A stretch of 64,000 bases of DNA from Cytobacillus oceanisediminis (GCF_022811925.1 NZ_CP065511.1:2535501-2599500), one strand, 5' to 3'. Shown: positions 25,577 to 33,984, numbered from the stretch's first letter. Notes: generated from the letters alone by a model not told the origin. Translations and numbers: made by a program.

Positions 25577-26448
25577 TGGTTATTCCACCTCCTGATTAAA
25601 CGGTACAATCCTCTTTCTAATAAAGCGCTCGCCATATCCCTTCTATATGTAGCAGTTGCTCTTCCATCTGTGATGGGCATGACCTCTTTCCAGGCAATTT
25701 TGGCGATATTCCGGATTAATTCATCATTAAGCGTTCCCAGGGGAAGCATTGATTCACACTTGCGTGCCCGGATAATAGTTGGAGCCACAGATCCGAAGGC
25801 GATTTTTCCTTCCCTGCATTTCAGGTCCTGGTCCATTGTGAGTGAAATAGCAACATTCACAATGGAAATAGATTGTGCTTTGCGGGGGCCTAGCTTCTGG
25901 AAAATGCCTATTTCATTTGGTTTTTGCGGTTTTATGAGGATTTTTGTGATCATTTCATTTTCTTTTAAAACTGTCCTGCCGGGACCAAGGATAAACTCTT
26001 CGATTGGAATGATTCGTTTATTCGACAGCGAGGTGAGTTCAAGCCTTGCTCCAAGAACATACAAAGCCGGAAGGGTATCGCCTGCAGGAGAGGCAGTACC
26101 AATATTGCCGCCGATTGTTCCCATATTCTGCATTTGAGTGGCGCCAACTTCCCGCGCTGCATCCACGAGAACATCCGCTTTTCTTTGCAGAAGCGGAGAA
26201 TGAATAATATCCGTATGTGTGGTCAATGGGCCAATATGAATACAATCTTCACTTTCTTCGATATACCGCAGCTCACTTAAGCTTTTTATATTGATCCAAA
26301 TTTCCGGCCGCCATTTGCCTTCCTTCATCCGGACTGCAGCATCTGTACCGCCTGCTATCAATCTAAGTTTCCTGCCTTCCTTCGATAGCTGCATCAGACA
26401 TTCGGATAGAGAGGAAGGGGTAATCATGTCAATCTCTGAAACAAGCAT
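25573..26448 (-). CDS. pucC: Xanthine dehydrogenase FAD-binding subunit
   Basis: 291 residues. FAD-binding motifs AGGTDAAVRMKEG and MGTIGGNIGTASPAGDTLPAL are present. It transfers electrons from the iron-sulphur subunit to NAD(P) or another acceptor. ATG 26448 (AGGAGGT six bases upstream) is preferred to the longer frame from 26481, which overlaps the mocA-like gene. Part of the tightly packed pucE-B-C-D-like block. Confidence 0.93.
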   Translation of the reverse strand: MLVSEIDMITPSSLSECLMQLSKEGRKLRLIAGGTDAAVRMKEGKWRPEIWINIKSLSELRYIEESEDCIHIGPLTTHTDIIHSPLLQRKADVLVDAAREVGATQMQNMGTIGGNIGTASPAGDTLPALYVLGARLELTSLSNKRIIPIEEFILGPGRTVLKENEMITKILIKPQKPNEIGIFQKLGPRKAQSISIVNVAISLTMDQDLKCREGKIAFGSVAPTIIRARKCESMLPLGTLNDELIRNIAKIAWKEVMPITDGRATATYRRDMASALLERGLYRLIRRWNNQ

Positions 26449-26452
26449 CGAC

Positions 26453-27049
26453 TTACCTCCTGGTATATTTTTTAAGCGCAATTTTATAATCTTCCTGATG
26501 ATTCAGGTTGAGATGAATCTGCTCATTTTCCACTGGCACCTCTAGGAGAAATTTCTCATGCTGCTGAATTACATGTCTCAAGCCCATTTTCTCTTCCTTT
26601 ATCGATAAAAGCTCGTTCCTCAATCGGGAGGAAAAGAGGATTGGGTGTCCTCTTTTGCCTTGGTGGCTGGGGACTGCAATCAGGCAGCGGCTTTTTCTAA
26701 GATTCTCGGCGAGCTTATTAATGGTGACAGAATGAAGCGGCTGGTCCACGGATGTTATCAGAATCGTTTCTGATAACGTGACTGCAGCTTTCACCCCTGC
26801 AATGATTGACGAGCATTTACCATCTTGAAAATGTTCATTTATTATCAATTTTGCAGAATACTTTTTTGCGATTGAGAGGAATTTTTCAGCTTCAAATCCC
26901 AATACAACTACAATATCTGTGAACACCGATTTTCTGAGAGTGTTCAGCTGATGCTCGATTAAGGTCATACCATTCCATGGCAGCAGTCCTTTTAGAGTAC
27001 CCATTCTGCTGGACTGGCCCGCGGCAAGCAAAATGGCTGTATGTGTCAT
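26453..27049 (-). CDS. pucB: Molybdenum cofactor nucleotidyltransferase (MocA/PucB-like)
   Basis: 198 residues. The nucleotidyltransferase signature ILLAAGQSSRMGTLKGLLPW is followed by LITSVDQPLHS and PSHQGKRGHPILFS. MocA makes the cytosine dinucleotide form of the molybdenum cofactor used by xanthine dehydrogenases. It lies between the iron-sulphur and FAD subunit genes, 3 bases after the former. Confidence 0.92.
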   Translation of the reverse strand: MTHTAILLAAGQSSRMGTLKGLLPWNGMTLIEHQLNTLRKSVFTDIVVVLGFEAEKFLSIAKKYSAKLIINEHFQDGKCSSIIAGVKAAVTLSETILITSVDQPLHSVTINKLAENLRKSRCLIAVPSHQGKRGHPILFSSRLRNELLSIKEEKMGLRHVIQQHEKFLLEVPVENEQIHLNLNHQEDYKIALKKYTRR

Positions 27050-27052
27050 GGA

Positions 27053-27541
27053 CTATCGGATTGTTTCCGGCTCGGATATTTTTTGGCTGGCAGCTGTCTG
27101 AACGGCCTTAATAATTTTGGTATAGCCTGTACAGCGGCATAAGTTGCCTCCTAATGCGGTTTTAATTTCCCCAACGGATGGAACATGGTCAATTCCATCC
27201 AAGAAAGCTTTTGCTGATACGATGATTCCCGGAGTACAGTACCCGCATTGTGTTGCTCCTTCGGCGATAAATGATTCCTGAATCACATCCAGATTTGGTG
27301 ATAATCCGACTCCTTCACAAGTGGTGATCACCTGGTTTTCCGCCTGGCCAGCTAGTACAAGACAGGAACATACAACCTCATTATTGATTAGAACAGAGCA
27401 TGATCCGCATTCTCCCTTTCCGCAGCATTCCTTGCTGGCAGTCAGACCCAGATCTTCTCTCAAGACATCAAGGAGCGGTTTCGCAGGCGGGCAAACGACC
27501 GTAGATTCCTTTCCATTAACAATAAATTTAATACTTTTCAA
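27053..27541 (-). CDS. pucE: Xanthine dehydrogenase [2Fe-2S] subunit
   Basis: 162 residues. The plant-type cluster motif CCGKGECGSCSVL and the second cluster motif TQCGYCTPG with GNLCRCTGY are complete. It is the first gene of the leftward operon, starting 146 bases after the riboswitch terminator. GAGGAGGCG precedes ATG 27541. Confidence 0.95.
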   Translation of the reverse strand: MKSIKFIVNGKESTVVCPPAKPLLDVLREDLGLTASKECCGKGECGSCSVLINNEVVCSCLVLAGQAENQVITTCEGVGLSPNLDVIQESFIAEGATQCGYCTPGIIVSAKAFLDGIDHVPSVGEIKTALGGNLCRCTGYTKIIKAVQTAASQKISEPETIR

Positions 27542-27686
27542 ATCTTCGCCTCCTCATAGATTTTGAAACTATAATGGCAATGAGAAAAATAGTGTGAGTA
27601 GTTTGTAGGGATATTAGCCTGGCGAGCAAGCAGAGGTATTTAAATTATGATATTATGCATCTTCTTCTAAATAGACTAATAAGCAT

Positions 27687-27731
27687 AAAAAAATTCCTGC
27701 ACAAAAGGTTCCTGTATGAAGTCCACAGGAA
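27687..27731 (-). terminator. Expression platform of the purine riboswitch (terminator/antiterminator)
   Basis: On the minus strand TTCCTGT (27731-27725) can pair either with ACAGGAA (27715-27709) or with CAGGAA (27699-27694), which is followed by seven T residues. The first pairing is extended by CGAAAGG of the aptamer P1 3' strand with CCTTTTG, so aptamer closure would free the terminator. This predicts an OFF switch for the xanthine dehydrogenase operon. Confidence 0.7.
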
Positions 27732-27738
27732 ATATACC

Positions 27739-27803
27739 TTTCGTAGATAGGAATTCCGGTTCCCAGTAGAAACCCTCAAACCAATTATTGAGGTTATACG
27801 AAA
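27739..27803 (-). ncRNA. Guanine-class purine riboswitch aptamer
   Basis: On the minus strand the 65-nt element has P1 TTTCGTA/TACGAAA, then TAA, a P2 hairpin CCTCAA/TTGAGG, the J2/3 core GTTTCTAC, a P3 hairpin TGGGAA/TTCCTA and J3/1 TC. The core TATAA...GTTTCTAC and the loop pairs (TTGG in L2, CCGG in L3) match the xpt-type guanine aptamer in order and spacing. The pyrimidine that sets specificity is C, the guanine-sensing form. L3 is one base shorter than usual and J1/2 and J2/3 differ, so the ligand should be treated as open. It heads the leader of the xanthine dehydrogenase operon. Confidence 0.85.
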
Positions 27804-27916
27804 AATTCTATTTAATTTTTCATGGTGCTGAAGGGAGGTATTATTGGGACTATTATAGAAATAGAGGGGGAGTTGATTTGTAGTGTAATAGTTAAGTTAA
27901 TATTTTGTCAAGTACG

Positions 27917-27931
27917 AATTTTCTGAAAAAA
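27917..27931 (+). promoter_or_regulatory. CodY-box-like sequence
   Basis: AATTTTCTGAAAAAA matches 13 of 15 positions of the CodY consensus (AATTTTCWGAAAATT). It ends 4 bases before the -35 of the promoter for the rightward units, a good place for repression during amino-acid sufficiency. Confidence 0.5.
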
Positions 27932-27935
27932 GATA

Positions 27936-27964
27936 TTGACTTATAAAATAGCCTTGTTTAATAT
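27936..27964 (+). promoter_or_regulatory. Sigma-A promoter of the rightward unit
   Basis: TTGACT, a 17-bp spacer and TAATAT, 22 bases before the DUF2294 start codon. Nothing else was recognised in 27804-27916 apart from the upstream part of the divergent riboswitch promoter. Confidence 0.7.
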
Positions 27965-27985
27965 AGTGATTAACAGGAGGATTAC

Positions 27986-28336
27986 ATGACTGTTTTAACC
28001 TCAAAATTATCTCAGACAATAAAAAAAGATCTCGCTTTTCTCTATAATCGTGTGAACCAGGAGATCTATGGAACAGGCGTAAAAAAACAGCGTATTGAAA
28101 CTTTTGATGATAGAGTCATCATCTTTGCACAGCATAAGCGTGTTCAGGCACTGCAGATGCTGAGCCAGAACTTCCATCACCTGACCATTTCGGTTGATTC
28201 AGCATTGATTGTTGAATTCAAATCGCTTTTTAAAGGTATGATTGAAGATGCTCTTCATTTGAAAGTCAAAACGATTTTAAAAGATTATGATCCTGTTACT
28301 GAAGAAGCATGCACCATTATTTATTTTGAAGAATAG
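27986..28336 (+). CDS. DUF2294 family protein
   Basis: 116 residues, soluble, resembling the DUF2294 ('Na-translocating decarboxylase subunit domain') family common in Bacilli, of unknown function. Visible blocks: TIKKDLAFLYNRVNQEIYGTG and TETILKDYDPVTEE-like VKTILKDYDPVTEE. The ribosome binding site ACAGGAGGA precedes ATG 27986. It stands between the promoter and the leader terminator of the permease/BMC operon, so it may be transcribed alone under most conditions. Confidence 0.8.
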   Translation: MTVLTSKLSQTIKKDLAFLYNRVNQEIYGTGVKKQRIETFDDRVIIFAQHKRVQALQMLSQNFHHLTISVDSALIVEFKSLFKGMIEDALHLKVKTILKDYDPVTEEACTIIYFEE

Positions 28337-28400
28337 CAGTTTTACATTATGTTTGGGAGAGCTGTGCATGACGCAGTTTTTCTTAAACCTGAATATAGGA

Positions 28401-28500
28401 GCGGTTCCTTTGTCTTTTGTTTAACGGAAGCTGAATGAAACCGCAGTAATAGAACATCTATTGTTTACTTTGATGTTATCTATTGCTGCGGTTTTTTTTA
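28401..28500 (+). promoter_or_regulatory. Leader attenuator or terminator before the NCS2/BMC operon
   Basis: A long, nearly perfect stem (AACCGCAGTAATAGA at 28439 with TCTATTGCTGCGGTT ending at 28492) is followed by eight T residues. GCGGTT at 28401-28406 can pair with the 5' arm AACCGC, a possible antiterminator. The 65 bases before it contain another small hairpin (CTGTG-CATGA-CGCAG) but I could not match them to a known aptamer. It may be just the terminator of the DUF2294 gene. Confidence 0.55.
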
Positions 28501-28591
28501 TACACATTTTTCTTTTGGGAGGTGATGCCGGTTTTTAAAAGCTGGAGTAAGGCTAAGGCATAACAAAGAATTAAACCTGGGGGGAAAGTCT

Positions 28592-29920
28592 TTGGAAAAG
28601 CTAAATCCTTGGAAAGTAAGGACTTTGGGATTTCAGCATGTGCTAGCCATGTATGCAGGTGCTGTCATTGTACCGTTGATTGTGGGACCAGCAATTGGGC
28701 TTACTGCCCAGCAGCTTGCTTACTTAATTTCGATTGATTTGTTTACCTGCGGGATTGCTACATTGCTTCAAGTTATAGGGGGGAAGCATTTTGGCATTAG
28801 GCTGCCTGTGATTCTGGGATGTACTTTTACAGCAGTCGGCCCGATGATTGCCATCGGGAATTTGCAGGGCATTACAGCCATCTACGGGGCTATTATTGCT
28901 TCAGGTATTATCGTCATGATCCTATCCCAATTTATGAGTAAAATTATGAGGTTTTTCCCGCCGGTCGTAACCGGTTCAGTCGTTGCTATTATCGGGGTAT
29001 CACTGATTCCTGTTGCCATGAATAATGCTGCAGGCGGGCTTGGATCACCTGATTATGGAAGTGCGGGAAATTTATTCCTGGCTGCATTTACATTGGTGTT
29101 GATTATTTTAATGAACAGGTTTTTTAAAGGCTATATGAAAGCGATTTCTGTCCTGCTGTCATTGGTGGCCGGGACAATAGCAGCTTATTTTATGGGGCTT
29201 GTCAGCTTTGCCGAAGTCAGCCAGGCTTCCTGGTTTCATGTCGTTCAGCCGTTTTATTTCGGATTCCCGACATTCAATGCCTCAGCCATCCTTACGATGA
29301 CTTTAGTAGCGATTGTGAGCATGATTGAATCTACTGGGGTATTTCTGGCTCTCGGAGATGTCTGTGAGAGAAAACTGGACTCTAAAGACATTAAAAAAGG
29401 GCTGCGTGCAGAAGGACTGGCTGTTGTTATAGGGGGCATTTTTAACGCGTTTCCTTATACGTCCTTTTCACAGAATGTGGGACTTGTAGCATTGACTAAA
29501 GTAAAAACGAGAAATGTTGTTATCGCAGCCGGTGTCATATTAATGATTCTGGGCCTTTTGCCTAAAGTGGCTGCTCTGACTACGATTATTCCTATGGCTG
29601 TTCTTGGAGGAGCAATGATTCCAATGTTTGGGATGGTTATCTCATCGGGAATCAGAATGCTTTCTGTAGTGGATTTCAGCAAAAATGAAAACTTGCTTAT
29701 TGTTGCCTGTTCAATAGGAATTGGACTTGGTTCAGCGGTGGTCCCGCAGATTTTTGAGAGTCTGCCGACAAGTGCACGCCTGCTGGTTGAAAATGGAATC
29801 GTACTGGGAAGCATCACAGCAATTTTATTAAATTTGGTATTTAATTATAAAGATTTAAATATAAGTGAAAGTGAAAGAATCGAACAGCTGAAAGGAGATC
29901 ATTCAGCTGAAATGATTTGA
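28592..29920 (+). CDS. NCS2 uracil/xanthine-family permease
   Basis: 442 residues with about 14 membrane helices. Family blocks: LGFQHVLAMYAGAVIVPLIVG, PVILGCTFTAVGPMI, the segment ESTGVFLALGDVCERKL and NAFPYTSFSQNVGLVALTKVKTR (residues about 287-309; the latter is the NCS2 signature). The SFSQNVG region is of the xanthine/urate permease type rather than uracil. The TTG start at 28592 follows GGGGGGAAA. It is the first enzyme-related gene of the microcompartment operon and likely imports the substrate, probably xanthine or a related purine. Confidence 0.92.
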   Translation: MEKLNPWKVRTLGFQHVLAMYAGAVIVPLIVGPAIGLTAQQLAYLISIDLFTCGIATLLQVIGGKHFGIRLPVILGCTFTAVGPMIAIGNLQGITAIYGAIIASGIIVMILSQFMSKIMRFFPPVVTGSVVAIIGVSLIPVAMNNAAGGLGSPDYGSAGNLFLAAFTLVLIILMNRFFKGYMKAISVLLSLVAGTIAAYFMGLVSFAEVSQASWFHVVQPFYFGFPTFNASAILTMTLVAIVSMIESTGVFLALGDVCERKLDSKDIKKGLRAEGLAVVIGGIFNAFPYTSFSQNVGLVALTKVKTRNVVIAAGVILMILGLLPKVAALTTIIPMAVLGGAMIPMFGMVISSGIRMLSVVDFSKNENLLIVACSIGIGLGSAVVPQIFESLPTSARLLVENGIVLGSITAILLNLVFNYKDLNISESERIEQLKGDHSAEMI

Positions 29921-29990
29921 TAGCAGCTGCTGTAACCATCTGCCTCTTTTTTTGAGGCAGAAATCAAATTAATAGATAGGAGCAGGGAAA

Positions 29991-31451
29991 ATGGACTTAA
30001 TTCTGAAAAATGCAAATATTCCGCAGGGAGATCGTCAGGTTTTAACAAATATTCTAGTAAACGAGGGAAAGATTGTCGGCTACACGAATGACATTTCTTT
30101 TCTAAATGCATCCAAGGTCATTGACATTCAAGGGAAATTAGTCGTTCCAGGCTGTATTGATCCACATACCCATTTTATGGATCCCGGGTTTACTCACAGA
30201 GAAACATTTGCAACCGGCAGCCGTTCTGCAGCAGCCGGAGGCTTGACAACCATTATCGATATGCCATGCTGCAGCAAGCCATCTGTACGCGATGGAGATA
30301 GCTTCAATAAAAAAATCGGTCCAATCAGGGATCAGGCTTATATTGATTACTGCTTCTGGGGCGGCATGACTGGTGAGGATGCACGAGAAGGCTGGATTGA
30401 TAATATTTACCCTCAGATAGATCAGGGAGTTGTAGCATTTAAAGTTTACATGACTCCTTCTGTACCTACCTTCCCTAAAGTATCTGACGCAGAAATGCTG
30501 GAGATTTTCAAAAACGTTGCAAAAACCGGTCTTCCTATTGGTGTTCATGCTGAAAACTACGATATCTGCACATTCAATTCGAAGAAACTTGAAAAAGAAG
30601 GCCGCCTTGACGGACCGGCATGGGCTGAAGCTCGGTCAAGCCTCGCTGAGAAGGTGGCCATTGAACTGATTCTCAGCTTCGCGGAAGCTACAGACGCACG
30701 TGTACATGTGGTACATATGAGCACAAAGGAAGGCGTCGAACTGGTTAAAGCTGCAAAGAAGCGCGGTGTCAAGGTTACAGCTGAAACCTGCCCTCACTAC
30801 CTTGTTTTAAATGCTCAGGATTCCATGTCAGAGCGGGGCTCCTATGCAAAAATCGCTCCTCCGCTGCGAGGAAAAGAGGATAACGAATCCCACTGGCAGG
30901 CTCTGGCTGATGGCACAATCGACTTTGTCGGAACTGACCATGCTCCATATGAAATTGCCACCGAAAAGGATTATCCCGGTGCAACGATCTGGAACACCTT
31001 CCCTGGCATCCCGGGTGTAGAAACGATGGTGCCGATCCTTGTCAGTGAAGGGTTAAATAAAGGCCGCTTATCCCTATCAAGATTTGTAGAAGTAACGAGC
31101 CGCAATGCCGCCATTCATTATGGCATATACCCTAAGAAAGGCTCAATGGAAATTGGCAGTGATGCAGATTTCACGGTTATCGATCTTGAAAAAGAATATG
31201 TTATTGATGAGCAGAAAACAGAATCAATGGCTAAATATAATCCGCTCCATGGCATGAAACTAAAAGGGAAGCCAGTCCAGACAATTATCCGCGGAAACGT
31301 GGTCTACGAAGAAGACAAAGGGATCGTCGGAGAAGCGGGATATGGTGAGTACGTTCCGCGCCAAAGCATCCAGAGACTTGAAAGAACATTGAAGTATGAA
31401 AAATACGAAGCGGTAAATGTGAAAACAAAAGATCCTGTAGCACAGCAATAA
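29991..31451 (+). CDS. Cyclic amidohydrolase (dihydropyrimidinase/allantoinase family)
   Basis: 486 residues. Binuclear metal site complete: CIDPHTHF (His59, His61), carboxylated Lys151 in VAFKVYMTPS, VHAEN (His186), VVHMS (His242) and GTDHAPY (Asp316); TAETCPHYL is shared with allantoinases and hydantoinases. Such enzymes open cyclic ureides or amides. The substrate cannot be read off. In this operon the candidates are xanthine (opened to 4-ureido-5-imidazolecarboxylate) or allantoin. The C-terminal 35 residues (from about YGEYVPRQ) extend beyond the barrel and may serve targeting to the shell. Confidence 0.9.
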   Translation: MDLILKNANIPQGDRQVLTNILVNEGKIVGYTNDISFLNASKVIDIQGKLVVPGCIDPHTHFMDPGFTHRETFATGSRSAAAGGLTTIIDMPCCSKPSVRDGDSFNKKIGPIRDQAYIDYCFWGGMTGEDAREGWIDNIYPQIDQGVVAFKVYMTPSVPTFPKVSDAEMLEIFKNVAKTGLPIGVHAENYDICTFNSKKLEKEGRLDGPAWAEARSSLAEKVAIELILSFAEATDARVHVVHMSTKEGVELVKAAKKRGVKVTAETCPHYLVLNAQDSMSERGSYAKIAPPLRGKEDNESHWQALADGTIDFVGTDHAPYEIATEKDYPGATIWNTFPGIPGVETMVPILVSEGLNKGRLSLSRFVEVTSRNAAIHYGIYPKKGSMEIGSDADFTVIDLEKEYVIDEQKTESMAKYNPLHGMKLKGKPVQTIIRGNVVYEEDKGIVGEAGYGEYVPRQSIQRLERTLKYEKYEAVNVKTKDPVAQQ

Positions 31452-31479
31452 ATATATATATCGAGGGAGGCTGAATGGA

Positions 31480-32070
31480 TTGGAACTTAGGGGAAAAAAG
31501 CACTGTGTAGTCATTATTGATATGTTAAACGACTTTATCGGGGAAAAGGCAGCATTAAGGTGTGAAAATGGCGAAAAAATCGTTCCTAAAATTCAAGAGC
31601 TTATTGAATTCGCACATGATCACAATATCCAGGTTGTGCATGTTCAGGAAGCTCACAGAAAGAATGACCGTGATTTCCGTGTAAGACCTGTCCATGCAGT
31701 AAAGGGAACTTGGGGTTCGGAGTTCATTCCAGAGCTTCAGCCCGATGAGAGCAAAGGAGATTATGTGGTCCAAAAGAGGCGGCATAGCGCATTCAGCTAC
31801 ACCGATTTTGATCTCTTCTTGAGAGAAGAAGAAATTGATACGGTCGTCCTTACTGGAGTCTGGACCAATGTATGTGTACGCAGTACCGCCTCTGATGCCT
31901 TGTATCATGGCTATAATGTTATTTGCGTATCAGATGCCACCGCTTCTCAGGATGACGATATGCACGTATCCGGTCTAAGGGACATTGACATTTTCGGAGA
32001 TATATTATCAACAGAAGAATACAAAGAACTGGCTAAAAAGAAATTCTCCCAAGACGAATCTGTTGTCTAA
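31480..32070 (+). CDS. Isochorismatase-family cysteine hydrolase
   Basis: 196 residues. Catalytic triad Asp14 (VIIDMLNDF), Lys99 (VVQKRRHSAF) and Cys132 (GVWTNVCVRSTA). The family includes ureidoacrylate hydrolase RutB and N-carbamoylsarcosine amidohydrolase, which release CO2 and ammonia from ureido groups. That fits removal of a carbamoyl group from the product of the preceding amidohydrolase. The TTG start at 31480 has GGGAGG 10 bases upstream. The end overlaps the ubiX-like start. Confidence 0.9.
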   Translation: MELRGKKHCVVIIDMLNDFIGEKAALRCENGEKIVPKIQELIEFAHDHNIQVVHVQEAHRKNDRDFRVRPVHAVKGTWGSEFIPELQPDESKGDYVVQKRRHSAFSYTDFDLFLREEEIDTVVLTGVWTNVCVRSTASDALYHGYNVICVSDATASQDDDMHVSGLRDIDIFGDILSTEEYKELAKKKFSQDESVV

Positions 32071-32650
32071 CTCTTCTCCAGGTCCAAGGAAAAAACGAAT
32101 TTTAGTGGGCATAACCGGAGCAAGCGGATCATTGTATGCATATACACTGATCCGCGCTCTTCATCAATTAGAGATCGAAACGCATTTAATTGCTACGGAG
32201 ATGGGAGAAAAAGTAATGCAATTTGAATGCGGGGTCAAGATGGACGAGCTGAAGGAGTATGCCGCTATCCATAGCAACCGGAATCTTTTCGCTGCGGTTG
32301 CCAGCGGATCCTTTAAAACAGACGGAATGGTGATTGTGCCATGTTCGATGAATACATTGGGTGCGATTGCGAACGGGGTCGGCGATACGCTTCTAAGCAG
32401 GGCTGCCAGTGTTGTTTTGAAGGAGAATCGAAAGTTTATTATTGTTCCGAGAGAGGCTCCTTTTAATTTGATTCACCTGCGCAATATGACTCTTCTTGCT
32501 GAGAGCGGTGCATGCATAATGCCTGCATCACCTGGCTTTTACCATAAGCCGACGGAAATTTGGGAGCTGGCCAACTTTATGGTGGCGAGGATATTGGACA
32601 TGCTGGATATTGACCATGAGCTCTTGGAGAGATGGGGGGAAAAGGCATGA
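32063..32650 (+). CDS. UbiX-like flavin prenyltransferase
   Basis: About 195 residues. FMN-binding motif VGITGASGSLYAYTLIRAL, then IVPCSMNTLGAIANGVGDTLLSRA (positions about 115-138) and VPREAPFNLIHLRNM. UbiX makes prenylated FMN for UbiD enzymes. The start is uncertain: TTG 32063 overlaps the previous stop by 8 bases and gives the usual length; ATG 31985 in the same frame has no binding site. Bacilli use menaquinone, so a ubiquinone role is excluded; B. subtilis has the analogous BsdB. The next gene overlaps by 4 bases. Confidence 0.9.
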   Translation: MSNSSPGPRKKRILVGITGASGSLYAYTLIRALHQLEIETHLIATEMGEKVMQFECGVKMDELKEYAAIHSNRNLFAAVASGSFKTDGMVIVPCSMNTLGAIANGVGDTLLSRAASVVLKENRKFIIVPREAPFNLIHLRNMTLLAESGACIMPASPGFYHKPTEIWELANFMVARILDMLDIDHELLERWGEKA

Positions 32651-33984
32651 ACCCTGTAACAATGAGGGCTTTGCTGGATAGATGGGAAAGCAGGGGACTT
32701 CTTCATCGGGTGAAAAAAGAGGTGGATCCGCTCTACGAACTGGGAGCAGTGATTAATACGAAAAATGGAAGACAGCCTTTTTTATTTGAAAGAATCAAAG
32801 GCTATCAATCTTCCATGGCTGCCGGTTTGGGAGGAGATAGAGAGCTGATGGCAGACAGCATGGGAATCACCTCATCTGAACTTATTCCTAAAATCATCGA
32901 ATCAATTGTTAATCCTATTCCGACGACTTTAAGGCAAACTGGTCCTGTTCAGGAGAATCTTGTGACCGGGGAATTTGATCTGGCAGATTTGTTTCCTATC
33001 CCAACCTATCATGCAGAAGACTCAGGAGCTTATTATGTAGCAGGAATACTGGTGGTTAAAGACTTATCCGGCAGAAAAAGGTATACCTCGATTCGCAGGA
33101 TGCAATATCTTGGCGGTAATCGAACGAACATTCTCATAACCTCCCCGGAGCTGATGGAGCAATATGCCCATTATGAAAGCATCGGCGAACCGATGGAAGT
33201 GGCTGTTATGTTTGGTGTAGTTCCAGCTGTTGTCTTAAGTTCTCAGATCAGTACGCATTTGTATCATACCGACAAATTGGATGTAGCAGGTGCACTGCTT
33301 GGCCAGTCTCTGGATGTCGTTCAGTGCAAAATGGTGGATTTGGAAGTACTGGCTGATGCGGAAATCGTTCTGGAAGGCAAAATGCTGCCATTTGAAAGAG
33401 AACTGGAAGGGCCGTTTGGCGAACTGGCCGGTTATTATGGCACCAGAACGCCTCAGCCGATAGTAGAATTTTCAGCCGTTACTTACCGTAATAACGCTAT
33501 CTCACAGACTATTTTTCCATCAAGCTATGAAGAAAGGCTGCCAATGGCGCTAGTCAGGGAAGCCACACTTTTAAGCACCGTCAGGCAGGTTGTTCCAAAT
33601 ATCAAAGCTGTACATATCCCGATGGGCGGGGTGGCTCGCTATCATGCAGTCATACAAATTGAGAAGAAACATGATGGTGACGGAAAACAGGCAGCACTTG
33701 CAGCTTTTGCAAGCGATAAGGATTTAAAGCATGTAGTTGTTGTGAATGATGACGTCGATATCTTTGATTCAGATGATGTTGAATGGGCTATAGCGACAAG
33801 AGTACAGGCGGGGGATGACATTTTTATCGTACAGGGTGCGAAGGGATCACCGCTCGAGTCTTCCCATCATTTAAAAGGAGTGAGTGATAAGATGGGCATC
33901 GACGCCACCTATCCGCTTGGAAAAGAAGAGTTATTTAAAAGGACTTCAATCCCCATTGAAGTGAATCTCGAAGACTATCTTTAA
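32647..33984 (+). CDS. UbiD-family prenyl-FMN-dependent decarboxylase
   Basis: 445 residues. Conserved Arg in SIRRMQYLGGNRTNI and Glu in LEGPFGELAGYYG belong to the UbiD active site. UbiD enzymes decarboxylate aromatic, heteroaromatic or alkenoic acids reversibly. Start ATG 32647 overlaps the ubiX-like stop (ATGA) and follows GGGGGGAAAAGG. No BsdD-like third subunit is present, unlike phenolic acid decarboxylase operons. In this setting the most attractive substrate is 4-amino-5-imidazolecarboxylate, an inference only. Confidence 0.92.
   Translation: MNPVTMRALLDRWESRGLLHRVKKEVDPLYELGAVINTKNGRQPFLFERIKGYQSSMAAGLGGDRELMADSMGITSSELIPKIIESIVNPIPTTLRQTGPVQENLVTGEFDLADLFPIPTYHAEDSGAYYVAGILVVKDLSGRKRYTSIRRMQYLGGNRTNILITSPELMEQYAHYESIGEPMEVAVMFGVVPAVVLSSQISTHLYHTDKLDVAGALLGQSLDVVQCKMVDLEVLADAEIVLEGKMLPFERELEGPFGELAGYYGTRTPQPIVEFSAVTYRNNAISQTIFPSSYEERLPMALVREATLLSTVRQVVPNIKAVHIPMGGVARYHAVIQIEKKHDGDGKQAALAAFASDKDLKHVVVVNDDVDIFDSDDVEWAIATRVQAGDDIFIVQGAKGSPLESSHHLKGVSDKMGIDATYPLGKEELFKRTSIPIEVNLEDYL

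Noticed and set aside
29950..29971. Hairpin TCTGCCTC/GAGGCAGA after the NCS2 permease as a terminator
   Set aside because: The T-run is in the loop, not after the stem, and the next gene follows closely in the same operon.
32063..33984. UbiX/UbiD as ubiquinone biosynthesis genes
   Set aside because: Bacillaceae make menaquinone and the genes sit inside a purine/BMC operon.
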